Shown: piece after piece, positions 14,175-22,527 of the stretch
How positions within the stretch are numbered: the first letter of the stretch is position 1
Layout of the letters: the number at the start of each line of letters is the position of its first letter
NCBI GenBank assembly: GCA_963805705.1
Contig: CAWDVH010000005.1
Coordinates: forward strand, 930,001 to 994,000
Source of the DNA: CAWDVH01 sp963805705
Lineage (GTDB): Bacteria > Actinomycetota > Actinomycetes > Streptosporangiales > Streptosporangiaceae
DNA: 64,000 nucleotides
Reading direction: 5' to 3'
The notes under the pieces: model-generated
Databases searched by the model: none
Seen by the model: the letters and a program-made list of their open reading frames with translations, nothing else
Told to the model about the DNA's origin: nothing
Translations under genes and position numbers: made by a program

Positions 14175-14921
14175 TCAGGTTACGAGCAGGCGGAGGCCAA
14201 GCTCGGCCGCCTCGAGATGGACGAGGTCACGGTTACGTTCGGCCCACCGGCCGGATGCGAGGTCATCACGGAGGCTGCGCACTGCCCGCTGCTCGGCGTC
14301 CGGCCCGACTCTGGCCCACACCGATATTCCGCGACGTACATGATCGTCCAGGTATGCCTCGGGCCGGCGCCAGTAGGCCTCGAAGAAGCCGTCGGCGCAG
14401 TCCCACGGAATGAGGACCGGCTCCATCCGGGCTCCGATCGCGCGGGCCAGCTCGGTCAGCGAAGGTCGGCCGGCGAAGAGGTCAGCGACCTCGGGCAGGT
14501 AGTCACGAGTAAGCCAGAACCGGCGACGCCATCCGGCGTCACTGGCGTCGTACGTGAACACCACCACGCGCCGGGCCACGCGCCGCATTTCGCGCAGCCC
14601 GGCGATCGGGTCCGGCCAGTGATGAACGGTGCTAAAAGCCATCGCGGCGTCGAAGGACTGGTCCTCGAACGGAAGGCTCTCCGCGGCGGCAGCCACGCAC
14701 GGCGCTGCGCCTGCGGGACGCTGCGCCCGCATGACCGCCGACGGTTCGACCGCGGTGACGTCGCGGCCGGGAGGCTCGTAGGAGCCGGTGCCCGCCCCGA
14801 CATTCAGTACGGTCCGCGCATCGCCGAGCGCAGCCCAGACCTGCGCGGCGATCCGCGGCTCGGTGCGCCGCGTGACGGTGTATGTGGCTCCGATGGCGTC
14901 ATACAACTGCGCGCTGGGCAT
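14175..14921 (-). CDS. class I SAM-dependent methyltransferase
   Basis: 248 residues with a Rossmann-type methyltransferase fold: motif I 'VLNVGAGTGSYE' (about residues 38-49) for SAM binding, the acidic end of strand 2 in 'VTAVEPS', motif III region 'ESLPFEDQSFDAAMAFSTVHHW' and 'LREMRRVARRVVVFTYD'. This is the UbiE/Methyltransf_11 type acting on small molecules; the acceptor is not evident. The C-terminal half (PSLTELARAIGARMEPVLIPWDCADGFFEAYWRRPEAYL) matches a group of actinobacterial proteins annotated only as methyltransferases. An AGGAAGG site precedes the ATG. It is divergent from the tricorn-type protease gene, 194 bases away. Confidence 0.88.
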   Translation of the reverse strand: MPSAQLYDAIGATYTVTRRTEPRIAAQVWAALGDARTVLNVGAGTGSYEPPGRDVTAVEPSAVMRAQRPAGAAPCVAAAAESLPFEDQSFDAAMAFSTVHHWPDPIAGLREMRRVARRVVVFTYDASDAGWRRRFWLTRDYLPEVADLFAGRPSLTELARAIGARMEPVLIPWDCADGFFEAYWRRPEAYLDDHVRRGISVWARVGPDAEQRAVRSLRDDLASGRWAERNRDLVHLEAAELGLRLLVT

Positions 14922-15103
14922 GTCGCTGCCTTCCTGGCCGTCACCATCCCCACGCCGCGCACGTGGCCTGGCGCCGCTGCCCTGGATGCATGATCACTTG
15001 CGCACCATTTCACCACATTGGCCGGCCTGACGTTCCGGAGGTCGGTTGCGGACGCACTCGCTCACCGGGCGCACCGGGCGCGCCAGCCGGCCCCTCGCCT
15101 GTC

Positions 15104-15109
15104 TAAGAT
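15104..15109 (+). promoter_or_regulatory. -10 element of a probable leaderless promoter (tricorn gene)
   Basis: TAAGAT sits six bases before the GTG start at 15116, with no Shine-Dalgarno sequence, so transcription probably begins at or near the start codon. I see no good -35 box. Confidence 0.5.
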
Positions 15110-15115
15110 GACCCG

Positions 15116-18100
15116 GTGACAACAGCCGGGTATCTGCGCTTCCCCCACCTCCATGATGACTTGCTCACCTTCGTCGCCGAGGACGACGTCTGGCTAGCCC
15201 CGCTCGCGGGTGGCCGGGCCTGGCGGGTCACCGCCGACCAGGGCGAGGCCAGCTTCCCGAGGATCTCGCCCGACGGCGCCTTGATCGCCTGGACGAGCAA
15301 GCGCGACGGACACCCCGAGATCTACCTGACCGGGATCGGCGGCGGTCCTGGCCGCAGGCTCACCTACTGGAGCGACCCGGGGACCAGGACATGCGGATGG
15401 TCACCCGACGGCGAGGTTCTGGGGATCACCGCTGCCGGGCAGCCGTTCGGGCACTACACCTGGGCACACGCGCTGCCGGTGACCGTCGGCGCCGCCACGC
15501 GCCGGCTGGATTACGGGCCGGTCGGCGATATCGCCGTGGAGCGCGGGGCGGTCGCGCTGCTCAACGGCACATTCGGACGCGACCCCGCGTTCTGGAAGCG
15601 CTACCGGGGCGGCACATCGGGTCGGCTGTGGGTGTCCGCGCAGGACTCCGGCGCGCAGCCGGGCCAGGACAGCGCGCCCTTCCGTCGCGTCCTGGCCGAC
15701 GTCCGCGGTCAGTTCTTCAGCCCCATGCTGGTCGGCAGCCGGCTTGCCTTCCTGTCCGACCATGAGGGCACCGGCAATGTGTACTCGTGCGCGCTGGATG
15801 GCTCCGACCTGCGCCGCCACACCAGCCACGACGGGTTCTACGCGCGCAACGCCAGCACCGACGGCAGCCGCATCACCTACCAGTGCGCAGGCGACATCTG
15901 GCTGCTGGACGACCTGACCGGGGCGCAGCCGCGCCAGGCCGAGGTCACGCTCGGCTCGCCGGCCGCGCCGCGGGCGGCGCGGCTGATCTCCGCGCAGGAC
16001 CATCTGGGCTCTCTGTCCTGCGATGCCTCCGGGCAGGCCAGCGCCGTCGAGGTCCGCGGCACCGTGCACTGGCTCGCCCACCGGGATGGCCCCGCCACGG
16101 CGCTGTCAGTGGTGCCGGGGACCAGGGCGCGGATGCCCAGGGTCCTCGGCACAGCCGGGCAGGTCGTCTGGGTGACCGACGCCGAGGGCGAGGACGCGCT
16201 GGAGATATCCGGCAGTGCGCCGGGCACCGAGCCCCGGCGGCTGGCCAGCGGGGCGATCGGCCGGGTCTACGGCCTGGCGGCCGCACCTGATGGCAGCGCC
16301 GTGGCGGCGGCCGCGCACGATGGCCGGCTGCTGCTCGTCGACGTCCATTCCGGCGAGGTCACCGAACTGGCCAGCTCGGGCAACGGCGAGGTGACAGGGC
16401 TGGCCTGGTCACCGGACTCGGCGTGGCTGGCGTGGTCCCAGCCCTGTAATCCCCACGAGGTACCGCTCAGCCAGATCCGGCTCGCGCGACTGGCTGACCG
16501 CGAGATCGTCGACGCCACCGACGGCCGGTTCAGCGACACTGAGCCCGCATTCACCCCGGACGGCCGGTACCTTGCGTTCCTGTCCCGCCGGAACTTCGAT
16601 CCGGTCTACGACGCCCACGTGTTCGATCTGTCATTCCCGTTCGGCTCCCGTCCGTACCTGATCCCGCTGGCGGCGAGCACGCCGTCACCGTTCGATCCGG
16701 TGCTCGGCGGCCGGCCGCCCGGCGGCGAGGACGCGGCCAGGCCTTCGGGCGACACCGGGCCTGCGGCCGGCCAGCAGGTCGGCGGCAGCGACGGCGGCAC
16801 GTCGGCCAGCTCGGCGGCTGATCCAGCGGCCGGGCCGGTCGTTACCGTCGATGTTGACGGCCTGGCCGCCCGGGTGGTGCAGGTGCCGGTCCCCGAATCG
16901 CGCTATTCCTCGCTGCGGGCCGTCAAGGACGGCCTGGCCTGGCTCAAGGAGCCGCTGACCGGCAATCTGGGCGAGGGCGGCGCGCACTCGGGCGACGCCG
17001 CTCCGCGGGCCACGCTGGAGTACTTCGACCTGGGCAAGCGCCGGTGCACTGAGCTGCAGGCTGAGCTCGACTGGTTTGCGGCGAGCGGCGATGGAACGCG
17101 GCTGGTTATCAGCGATCACGGGACGGTCACCGTCGTGCCCGCCGACCACAAGGCCGATCCAGACGATGCGGCGGAGCGGGTCCAGGTCGACCTGTCCCGC
17201 GCACGCTTCCTGGCCGAGCCGGCCGCCCTGTGGAGCGACGGCTTCGCCGAGGCGGGCCGGATCGTCCGGCATGACTTCTGGGTGCCTGACCTGGCCGAGG
17301 TCGACTGGACGGGGGTACTCGACCGCTACCGGCCGCTGCTGGACAAGATCGCCGGGCAGAGCGACTTCGCGGACTTGCTCTGGGAGATCCTTGGCGAGCT
17401 CGGCGCATCGCACGGATATGCGCGCCAGGTGCCGCGGCCCGGCGCAGACAGCACCGAAGCCAGGGCGGTTGGCTTGCTCGGCGCCGATCTGGCCGCAGAC
17501 GATGCCGGGGCCTGGCGGATTGCCCGCGTCGTGCCGGGTGATTCGTCCGATCCACGGGCCCGCTCCCCGCTCGCCGCGCCCGGTATCGGGATCGGGGAGG
17601 GCGATGTGGTGCTGGCTGTCGACGGACAGCAGGTGGACCCGCAGGCCGGTCCCGGCCCGCTGCTGGTCGGCTCGGCCGGCAAGCCCGCCGAGCTGACGAT
17701 CGCGCCAGCGGGCGGCGGCGAGCCGCGCCGCATCGCGGTCGTCCCGCTCAAGGACGAACGCCAGCTGCGCTACCTGGACTGGGTAGCCGGCCGCCGTCAG
17801 CTCGTGCGGCAGCTCAGCGGCGGCAAGATCGGCTACCTGCACGTTCCCGACATGATGAGCGGAGGCTGGGCCGACTTCCATCGTGACCTGCGCGGCGAGA
17901 TGACCTTCGACGCCCTCATCATCGACATCCGCAGCAACAGCGGCGGGCACACGTCCCAGCTGGTGGTGGAGAAGCTAGCCCGGCGGGTGATCGCCTGGAA
18001 CGTGCCGCGCGGGCTGCAGGCGGCGACCTACCCGTTCGACGCGCCGCGCGGCCCGGTGGTGGCCCTGGCCGACGAGCACGCGGGATCGGACGGCGACATC

Positions 18101-18457
18101 GTCACGGCCGCCATCCGGACTCTGGGGCTCGGACCCGTGGTAGGAACGCGCACCTGGGGCGGTGTGATCGGCATCGACGAGTGGCATGAGCTCGTCGACG
18201 GCAGCGCGATCACAGTCCCGCGCTACGCGTTCTGGTTCAGCGAATTCGGCTGGGGCGTGGAGAACTACGGGGTCGACCCCGACGTCGAGGTCGTTCTCTC
18301 GCCCGATGACTGGGCCGCGGGCAACGACAGGCAGCTCAGCACAGCCGTCACGCTGGCGCTCGAGGCGCTGGCCGCCAGGCCAGCCGCAGCCGCCCCGCCA
18401 ACCACTGACCGGCCGTCGCGGCGCCGCCCGGCGCTGCCGCCGCAGCAGCACGGCTGA
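15116..18457 (+). CDS. tricorn-type S41 serine peptidase, 1113 aa
   Basis: A large cytosolic peptidase that trims oligopeptides produced by the proteasome or Clp-type proteases. Residues 1 to about 690 are two beta-propellers with TolB/WD40-like blades (FPRISPDGALIAWTSKRDG, GLAWSPDSAWLAWSQP, PAFTPDGRYLAFLSRR). A low-complexity linker follows near 540-570, then a PDZ domain at about 775-865 (GIGEGDVVLAVDGQQVD) and an S41 core. Catalytic positions by family comparison are S765-H766 (in GASHGYAR), S991 (in AGSDGD) and E1049 (in WGVENYG), all present. No signal peptide is visible, as usual. It is a single-gene unit ended by the hairpin at 18489-18531. Confidence 0.92.
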   Translation: MTTAGYLRFPHLHDDLLTFVAEDDVWLAPLAGGRAWRVTADQGEASFPRISPDGALIAWTSKRDGHPEIYLTGIGGGPGRRLTYWSDPGTRTCGWSPDGEVLGITAAGQPFGHYTWAHALPVTVGAATRRLDYGPVGDIAVERGAVALLNGTFGRDPAFWKRYRGGTSGRLWVSAQDSGAQPGQDSAPFRRVLADVRGQFFSPMLVGSRLAFLSDHEGTGNVYSCALDGSDLRRHTSHDGFYARNASTDGSRITYQCAGDIWLLDDLTGAQPRQAEVTLGSPAAPRAARLISAQDHLGSLSCDASGQASAVEVRGTVHWLAHRDGPATALSVVPGTRARMPRVLGTAGQVVWVTDAEGEDALEISGSAPGTEPRRLASGAIGRVYGLAAAPDGSAVAAAAHDGRLLLVDVHSGEVTELASSGNGEVTGLAWSPDSAWLAWSQPCNPHEVPLSQIRLARLADREIVDATDGRFSDTEPAFTPDGRYLAFLSRRNFDPVYDAHVFDLSFPFGSRPYLIPLAASTPSPFDPVLGGRPPGGEDAARPSGDTGPAAGQQVGGSDGGTSASSAADPAAGPVVTVDVDGLAARVVQVPVPESRYSSLRAVKDGLAWLKEPLTGNLGEGGAHSGDAAPRATLEYFDLGKRRCTELQAELDWFAASGDGTRLVISDHGTVTVVPADHKADPDDAAERVQVDLSRARFLAEPAALWSDGFAEAGRIVRHDFWVPDLAEVDWTGVLDRYRPLLDKIAGQSDFADLLWEILGELGASHGYARQVPRPGADSTEARAVGLLGADLAADDAGAWRIARVVPGDSSDPRARSPLAAPGIGIGEGDVVLAVDGQQVDPQAGPGPLLVGSAGKPAELTIAPAGGGEPRRIAVVPLKDERQLRYLDWVAGRRQLVRQLSGGKIGYLHVPDMMSGGWADFHRDLRGEMTFDALIIDIRSNSGGHTSQLVVEKLARRVIAWNVPRGLQAATYPFDAPRGPVVALADEHAGSDGDIVTAAIRTLGLGPVVGTRTWGGVIGIDEWHELVDGSAITVPRYAFWFSEFGWGVENYGVDPDVEVVLSPDDWAAGNDRQLSTAVTLALEALAARPAAAAPPTTDRPSRRRPALPPQQHG

Positions 18458-18488
18458 GCGGGTTCACGCCCGGACCGCGTACATGCAG

Positions 18489-18531
18489 GTGCGTCCCATG
18501 CCATCGCGCCCGCTCCAGACATGGGACGCAC
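18489..18531. terminator. bidirectional hairpin between convergent genes
   Basis: GTGCGTCCCATG (18489-18500) is perfectly repeated in inverse as CATGGGACGCAC (18520-18531), with a 19-base loop. It sits between the convergent tricorn and merR-type genes, where a shared terminator is expected. No T-tract is present. Confidence 0.6.
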
Positions 18532-18544
18532 TATAGACACGCCG

Positions 18545-19378
18545 CTAGCGCGGCACATTGCCGTCGGCACGGAAGATGGGCCAGCCGATCTCGGTTGTCC
18601 AGTCGGCTGCGTCGGGTGTGTCGATGGCGCCGCGGAGGTAGTACTCGCGCAGCGGCCCGTCGACGCTGATCTCGTGCGCGGTAGCGTATGAGCCGAGCTT
18701 GCCGTAGGTGAGGTCTACGTCGGCGAGGTTGCCGGGATGACTGATGACGGCCAGTTCTGCGGCGGGGATCACGACGGGCGCCACGCGTCCGATGGCGCGC
18801 ACTGGTCCGTGGACGGGGATGAACACGGTGGCCTCGCCGCGGTCGTGCTGGAAGAGCTCGCTTGGGTAGAGGCCGCCGCTGGGGCCGGTGGCGTGCAGGT
18901 GCTGGGCGCGCAGGCTGGCGTGCAGCTCGCCGAGGGCGCCTTCCCACCAGGGGAGGACATCTTCGCGGTCAACGATCTGCCGAATGGCGGCAGCGGGGGT
19001 GGCCGGGACGCTGCGGTGCCCGATCGCGGGAGCCGTGTCAGGTGGCTGAAGCAGGTTGCGGAGCGAATCGACCGCGGCACGGGTCCGGGCTAGCTCGGTT
19101 TCCAGCCGGTCGAGATGGGCGGCGATCAGGGCGCTGCGTGACGGTGCGTCAGGTGCGGTGAGCACGGCCTTGACGTCGGCTACCGGCATCTCCAGGTCCC
19201 GCAGCCGCCGGATAACCTGCGCGGCCGGGATCTGCTGGTCGGAGTAGTACCGGTAGCCGGTGTCGGGGTTCACCTGCGCGGGCTCGAGCAGCCCGACCTG
19301 ATGGTAGTGGCGCAGGGTCTTGACGCTCAGGTGGGTGATCCGGGAGAAGTCACCGACGGTGAGTGCTGCGGCCATCAC
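18545..19378 (-). CDS. MerR-family regulator with GyrI-like effector domain
   Basis: Residues 5-75 are a MerR winged helix ('MTVGDFSRITHLSVKTLRHYHQVGLLEPAQVNPDTGYRYYS'-like text in this order), followed by a dimerisation helix (residues about 80-120) and a C-terminal GyrI/AraC-effector-like domain of about 140 residues ('VFIPVHGPVRAIGRVAPVVIPAAELAVISHPG'-type strands, then 'YATAHEISVDGPLREYYL'). This is the BmrR/TipA type of multidrug or small-ligand sensor, which twists a promoter with a 19-bp spacer. Start is GTG 19378 or ATG 19375. The intergenic region to the SnoaL-like gene carries two candidate operators, one in each direction, so it probably controls itself and that gene. Confidence 0.9.
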   Translation of the reverse strand: MMAAALTVGDFSRITHLSVKTLRHYHQVGLLEPAQVNPDTGYRYYSDQQIPAAQVIRRLRDLEMPVADVKAVLTAPDAPSRSALIAAHLDRLETELARTRAAVDSLRNLLQPPDTAPAIGHRSVPATPAAAIRQIVDREDVLPWWEGALGELHASLRAQHLHATGPSGGLYPSELFQHDRGEATVFIPVHGPVRAIGRVAPVVIPAAELAVISHPGNLADVDLTYGKLGSYATAHEISVDGPLREYYLRGAIDTPDAADWTTEIGWPIFRADGNVPR

Positions 19379-19381
19379 CCC

Positions 19382-19412
19382 ATTGTGAACCCTCCCGTGG
19401 CAGGAGGGTCAA
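19382..19412 (-). promoter_or_regulatory. MerR-type promoter/operator for the merR gene
   Basis: On the minus strand TTGACC (19412-19407) and CACAAT (19387-19382) are separated by exactly 19 bases, the long spacer characteristic of MerR-controlled promoters. The spacer contains the inverted repeat CCCTCC-N7-GGAGGG. The transcript would start around the start codon, so the mRNA is probably leaderless. Confidence 0.7.
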
Positions 19413-19427
19413 AGGCCGATCGGGGGG

Positions 19428-19458
19428 TTGACCCTCCCGAGGCGGGAGCAGCCAGCGT
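19428..19458 (+). promoter_or_regulatory. second MerR-type operator, for the SnoaL-like gene
   Basis: TTGACCCTCCCG (from 19428) followed by CGGGAG repeats the half-sites of the autoregulatory operator in the opposite orientation. A -10 after a 19-base spacer would be CAGCGT (19453-19458), which is weak, as expected for a promoter that needs MerR activation. Confidence 0.55.
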
Positions 19459-19518
19459 GGAGGCTGTCACCGAGCGGTGACGGAGATTCACCGCAGTTAC
19501 CTGCGAAGGAGCACAGCC

Positions 19519-19887
19519 ATGACCGACACACCAGCCCTCGATCCCGTGCTGGCCGAGCACATCGCCGCTGTCAATGCCTTCGACGAGGACGCCATCGTGG
19601 CGACCTTCGCCGCCGATGCCCTGGTCAACGACGCCCGCCGGGAGTTCTGGGGGATTGAGGCCATCCGCCGGTGGGTGGCCAGGGAGATGGTCGGCGACAA
19701 GGTCACCCTGCAGGTCCTCGAGGTCCTTGACCACTACGGCGACACCATCGTCCGGGCCAGGTACGACGGCGAGTACGACAAGACGAATCTGCCTCCCGGC
19801 GATCTGATCATGACCAACTACTTCACCGTCCGGGACGGCAAGATCATCACCCTCATCGTCATCCGGAACACCCCCGCTACCTTCTGA
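19519..19887 (+). CDS. SnoaL-like / NTF2-like fold protein, 122 aa
   Basis: The cone-shaped NTF2 fold is visible: an N-terminal helix with 'VLAEHIAAVNAFDEDAIVATFAADALVNDA', then 'REFWGIEAIRRWVAREMVGD', and curved strands ending 'GDLIMTNYFTVRDGKIITLIVIRNTP'. Such proteins bind small hydrophobic ligands or act as isomerases, cyclases or limonene-epoxide-type hydrolases; the reaction here is unknown. I chose ATG 19519 because GAAGGAG lies just upstream; an upstream in-frame start at 19477 would add 14 poorly protein-like residues and lacks a site. Position opposite the MerR gene suggests induction by the MerR ligand. Confidence 0.85.
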   Translation: MTDTPALDPVLAEHIAAVNAFDEDAIVATFAADALVNDARREFWGIEAIRRWVAREMVGDKVTLQVLEVLDHYGDTIVRARYDGEYDKTNLPPGDLIMTNYFTVRDGKIITLIVIRNTPATF

Positions 19888-19994
19888 CCCTGGGCTCGGC
19901 GAGCCGGTAGACACCCGGCTGCGCCGCCGCTCACTCCCGGTGCGCCGCGCAGGACACGGGCACGCAGCACGCCAGCAATGGCGGACCTGGCAGC

Positions 19995-20033
19995 TCAAGA
20001 TCATAATTCAAGATCACTATTCAAGATCACTAA
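19995..20033. repeat. three tandem 13-bp iterons
   Basis: TCAAGATCA recurs at 19995, 20008 and 20021, each followed by four A/T-rich bases, giving an exact 13-bp period. Iterated sites of this kind are typical binding arrays for a regulator. Confidence 0.85.
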
Positions 20034-20438
20034 ATCGGAAGTTTCCACGGTTCGAGGGATTGTCAGGCACCGAATCATCAGACGGTTCTCCCTACTGGCC
20101 AGTAATCGCCGGGAGATGGCGTTCGTGCGCCATCGATAGGAACTTGTGACATTTCCATTATCGAATCGGAATCACGGCAAAATTACTGTCGAAGGGAGCT
20201 GTGACCGGGACGACAGTGAGCGATGACGTGCGGCGCCCTGTCCAGGAGCCCGGCTCTGCACCGGTCGGTGCGGGCAGCGATTGGTGCCGAGTAAGGCAGA
20301 TCGATCGGTGCCGAGTAGGACGCCGAGTAGCACAGAGAGGCGGCGAGCGACGACCCCGACCTGCGACGTGCGACATCTTCCGCATTTACGCCGGGAGATG
20401 GCGCTCTCGAGACGTCGGCAGTTATGGGCCGCCGTGCG

Positions 20439-20461
20439 CGCGCGCCATTTATTGGCGCGCG
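20439..20461 (+). promoter_or_regulatory. hairpin in the leader of the peptide-binding protein gene
   Basis: CGCGCGCCA (20439-20447) and TGGCGCGCG (20453-20461) form a perfect 9-bp stem with loop TTTAT, 37 bases before the start codon. It could be an operator, an attenuator or a 5' stabilising structure. Confidence 0.55.
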
Positions 20462-20497
20462 AAAGCATGAAGTTGCGCCCACAACAAAGGAGTTATT

Positions 20498-22372
20498 ATG
20501 TTTCCACGCGGACGCAAGCTGCGGCTGGCGGGGGTATCCGCCGTTGCGGCGGTCGCCCTGCTGGCCGCGGGCTGCGGTGCCAGCAGCGGCAGCAGCTCAT
20601 CGAACTCGTCAGGGACCCCGGTCAAGGGCGGCACGGCGACGGTCGCGCTGCCGGCCGGCATCACCTATAGCTGGATCTTCCCCTTCTACGCGATCACGAA
20701 CGCGAGCGTCTACAACGACGAGCAGTTCCAGTTCCTGATGTACCGGCCGCTGTACATGTTCGGCAACAACACCAACACCTCGGTGACCGTCAACTACCCG
20801 CTGTCGCCCGCCAACGCCCCGGTGTACAGCAACGGCGGCAAGACCGTGGTCGTCAACATGAAGGGCTGGAAGTGGTCCAACGGCGAGACCGTCGACGCCA
20901 AGTCCCTGATCTTCTTCCTGAACATGACAGAAGCGGAGAAGGCGAACTGGTACGCCTACTCCAAGGGCCTGCTGCCCGACAACATCGTCTCCTACAAGGC
21001 CACCGGGCCCAACCAGGTGACCATGCAGCTCAACCGGGCCTACTCCGGCCTCTGGTTCACCTATAACCAGCTCGCGGAGCTCAACCCGATGCCGATGGCC
21101 TGGGACGTCACCAGCCTGAACGCCAAGCCGGGCAGCGGCGGCTGCATCACCGACAGCGCCGCGGACCACTGGGCCAAGTGCTCGGCCGTCTACACCTTCC
21201 TCACCGCCCAGTCGAAGCAGGCCGCGACCTATGCGACCAGCCCGCTGTGGTCGGTGACGGACGGGCCGTGGAAGCTGTCCAGCTTCAGCACGACGGGCAA
21301 CGTGACGATGGTGCCGAACACGGCGTACTCAGGCAGCCCCAAGCCGAAGCTGGCGGCGGTCAAGTTCGTGCCGTTCACCGCCGACTCGGCCGAGTACACG
21401 GCGCTGAAGACCGGGCAGGTCGACATAGGCAACATCCCGCCTGCGGACCTGCCGCAGAAGCCGGCCAACTCGGCGCTGCCTTCCACTGACCCGCTGGGCA
21501 GCTCCGGCCACTACCTGGAGCCGTTCTACTCCTACGGCATCCAGTACATGCAGCCGAACTTCAACAACCCGACAGTGGGCTTCATGGTCCGGCAGCTCTA
21601 CATCCGGCAGGCCATGCAGGAGGCCTTCGATCAGCCCGGTATCAGCAAGGCGATCTACCGCGGATACGCGATCCCGACCTCAGGGCCGGTCCCGAACGTC
21701 CCGCCGAACCAGTGGACGCCGGCGATCCAGCGCGCGAACAACGGCCAGGGCGCGTACCCGTTCAGCCTGTCGAAGGCTACGGCGCTGCTGACCAGCCACG
21801 GCTGGTCCAAGGTGGGTGGCGTGATGACCTGCCAGGACCCGGCCAAGTGCGGCACCGGCATCACGAAGGGCCAGCAGCTGAAGTTCACGGTGAACTACTC
21901 GACCGGCATGGCCGCCGCCACGGCGATGTATCAGGTTTACAAGTCCGACGCTTCCAAGGTCGGCATCGACATCAACCTCGTCGGGCAGTCGTTCAACACG
22001 ATCATCGGCGAGAGCGCGCCGTGTGCGCCGATGGGCCCGAAGTGCAACGTGCAGGTGTTTGCCTACGGCGGCTGGAGCTTCGACGGCCCTGGCTTCGAGC
22101 CGACCGGCGAGCCGCTGTTCCAGACCGGAGCGGGCTCGAACTCCGGCAACTACTCCAACCCGACGATGGACAACCTGATCACCCAGACGCACACCAACGG
22201 CAGCCTGACGGTGTTCCACAACTACGCCACGTTCGGGGCGCAGCAGCTGCCGTTCATCTGGGTGCCGAGCCCGAACCCCTTCCAGATCCAGGCGGTCAAC
22301 AGCAAGCTGCGCAACGTCACGTTCAACTCGCTGTTCACACTGCTGCCCGAGTACTGGTACTTCACCAAGTAG
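20498..22372 (+). CDS. ABC transporter peptide-binding lipoprotein (family 5)
   Basis: 624 residues. An N-terminal lipoprotein signal ends in the lipobox LAAGC, with the lipidated cysteine at residue 26, followed by a Ser-rich linker. The mature part is the solute-binding protein family 5 type (DppA/OppA): 'GGTATVALPAGITYSWIFPFY', 'GWKWSNGETVDAKSLIFFLNM' and 'YTALKTGQVDIGNIPP'. It captures di- or oligopeptides, or other solutes such as nickel chelates, and delivers them to the permeases encoded downstream. A strong GGAG site and a structured leader precede it. It is separated from the permease genes by a perfect hairpin, which probably gives the binding protein a higher expression level. Confidence 0.93.
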   Translation: MFPRGRKLRLAGVSAVAAVALLAAGCGASSGSSSSNSSGTPVKGGTATVALPAGITYSWIFPFYAITNASVYNDEQFQFLMYRPLYMFGNNTNTSVTVNYPLSPANAPVYSNGGKTVVVNMKGWKWSNGETVDAKSLIFFLNMTEAEKANWYAYSKGLLPDNIVSYKATGPNQVTMQLNRAYSGLWFTYNQLAELNPMPMAWDVTSLNAKPGSGGCITDSAADHWAKCSAVYTFLTAQSKQAATYATSPLWSVTDGPWKLSSFSTTGNVTMVPNTAYSGSPKPKLAAVKFVPFTADSAEYTALKTGQVDIGNIPPADLPQKPANSALPSTDPLGSSGHYLEPFYSYGIQYMQPNFNNPTVGFMVRQLYIRQAMQEAFDQPGISKAIYRGYAIPTSGPVPNVPPNQWTPAIQRANNGQGAYPFSLSKATALLTSHGWSKVGGVMTCQDPAKCGTGITKGQQLKFTVNYSTGMAAATAMYQVYKSDASKVGIDINLVGQSFNTIIGESAPCAPMGPKCNVQVFAYGGWSFDGPGFEPTGEPLFQTGAGSNSGNYSNPTMDNLITQTHTNGSLTVFHNYATFGAQQLPFIWVPSPNPFQIQAVNSKLRNVTFNSLFTLLPEYWYFTK

Positions 22373-22383
22373 TCACGGATCGT

Positions 22384-22425
22384 CCCTGGGTGCCGTCCCG
22401 CCGCGAGGCGGGACGGCACCCAGGG
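22384..22425 (+). terminator. perfect 19-bp hairpin with GCGA loop after the binding-protein gene
   Basis: Arms 22384-22402 and 22407-22425 are perfectly complementary and enclose the GNRA-type tetraloop GCGA. It starts 12 bases after the stop codon and has no T-tract. In ABC operons such structures partly stop transcription or protect the upstream mRNA, raising binding protein over permease. Confidence 0.85.
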
Positions 22426-22467
22426 CGAACAGGTGCGGCTGGCTGCCGCGAGGCGTGGGAGGTAAGC

Positions 22468-22527
22468 ATGAGCCGGATAAAGGCCGCGGGCATCGCCCCC
22501 GCTGGCCGGGAAACGGTGGCGCGATGA
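22468..22527 (+). CDS. 19-codon leader ORF coupled to the first permease gene
   Basis: ATG 22468 is preceded by a strong GGGAGG at the right distance. The frame encodes MSRIKAAGIAPAGRETVAR and stops at TGA 22525-22527, overlapping the permease ATG (22524) as ATGA. The permease itself has no good Shine-Dalgarno site, so ribosomes probably reach it by reading this leader and re-starting. The peptide is basic and has no hydrophobic segment. It could simply be a coupling device or a regulatory leader; no run of one amino acid suggests attenuation. Confidence 0.65.
   Translation: MSRIKAAGIAPAGRETVAR

Larger units (their letters stand above)
19888..20497 (+). promoter_or_regulatory. 610-bp leader/control region upstream of the peptide transporter operon
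   Basis: No convincing gene. It is less GC-rich than its surroundings and full of repeats. Three 13-bp iterons lie at 19995-20033 and the palindrome TACTGGCCAGTA at 20093-20104. A hairpin GATGGCG/CGCCATC is at 20115-20134. A 15-bp direct repeat CGCCGGGAGATGGCG occurs at 20107 and 20389, and GCCGAGTA occurs three times between 20285 and 20330. A hairpin CGCGCGCCA/TGGCGCGCG is at 20439-20461. AAAGGAG precedes the ATG at 20498. Together they suggest regulated transcription or a structured 5' leader. Confidence 0.5.

Noticed and set aside
20498..22372. A tandem second copy of the binding-protein gene giving rise to the relic at 33711
   Set aside because: The C-terminus of this gene (ending in EYWYFTK) does not match the relic, so they are different paralogues.
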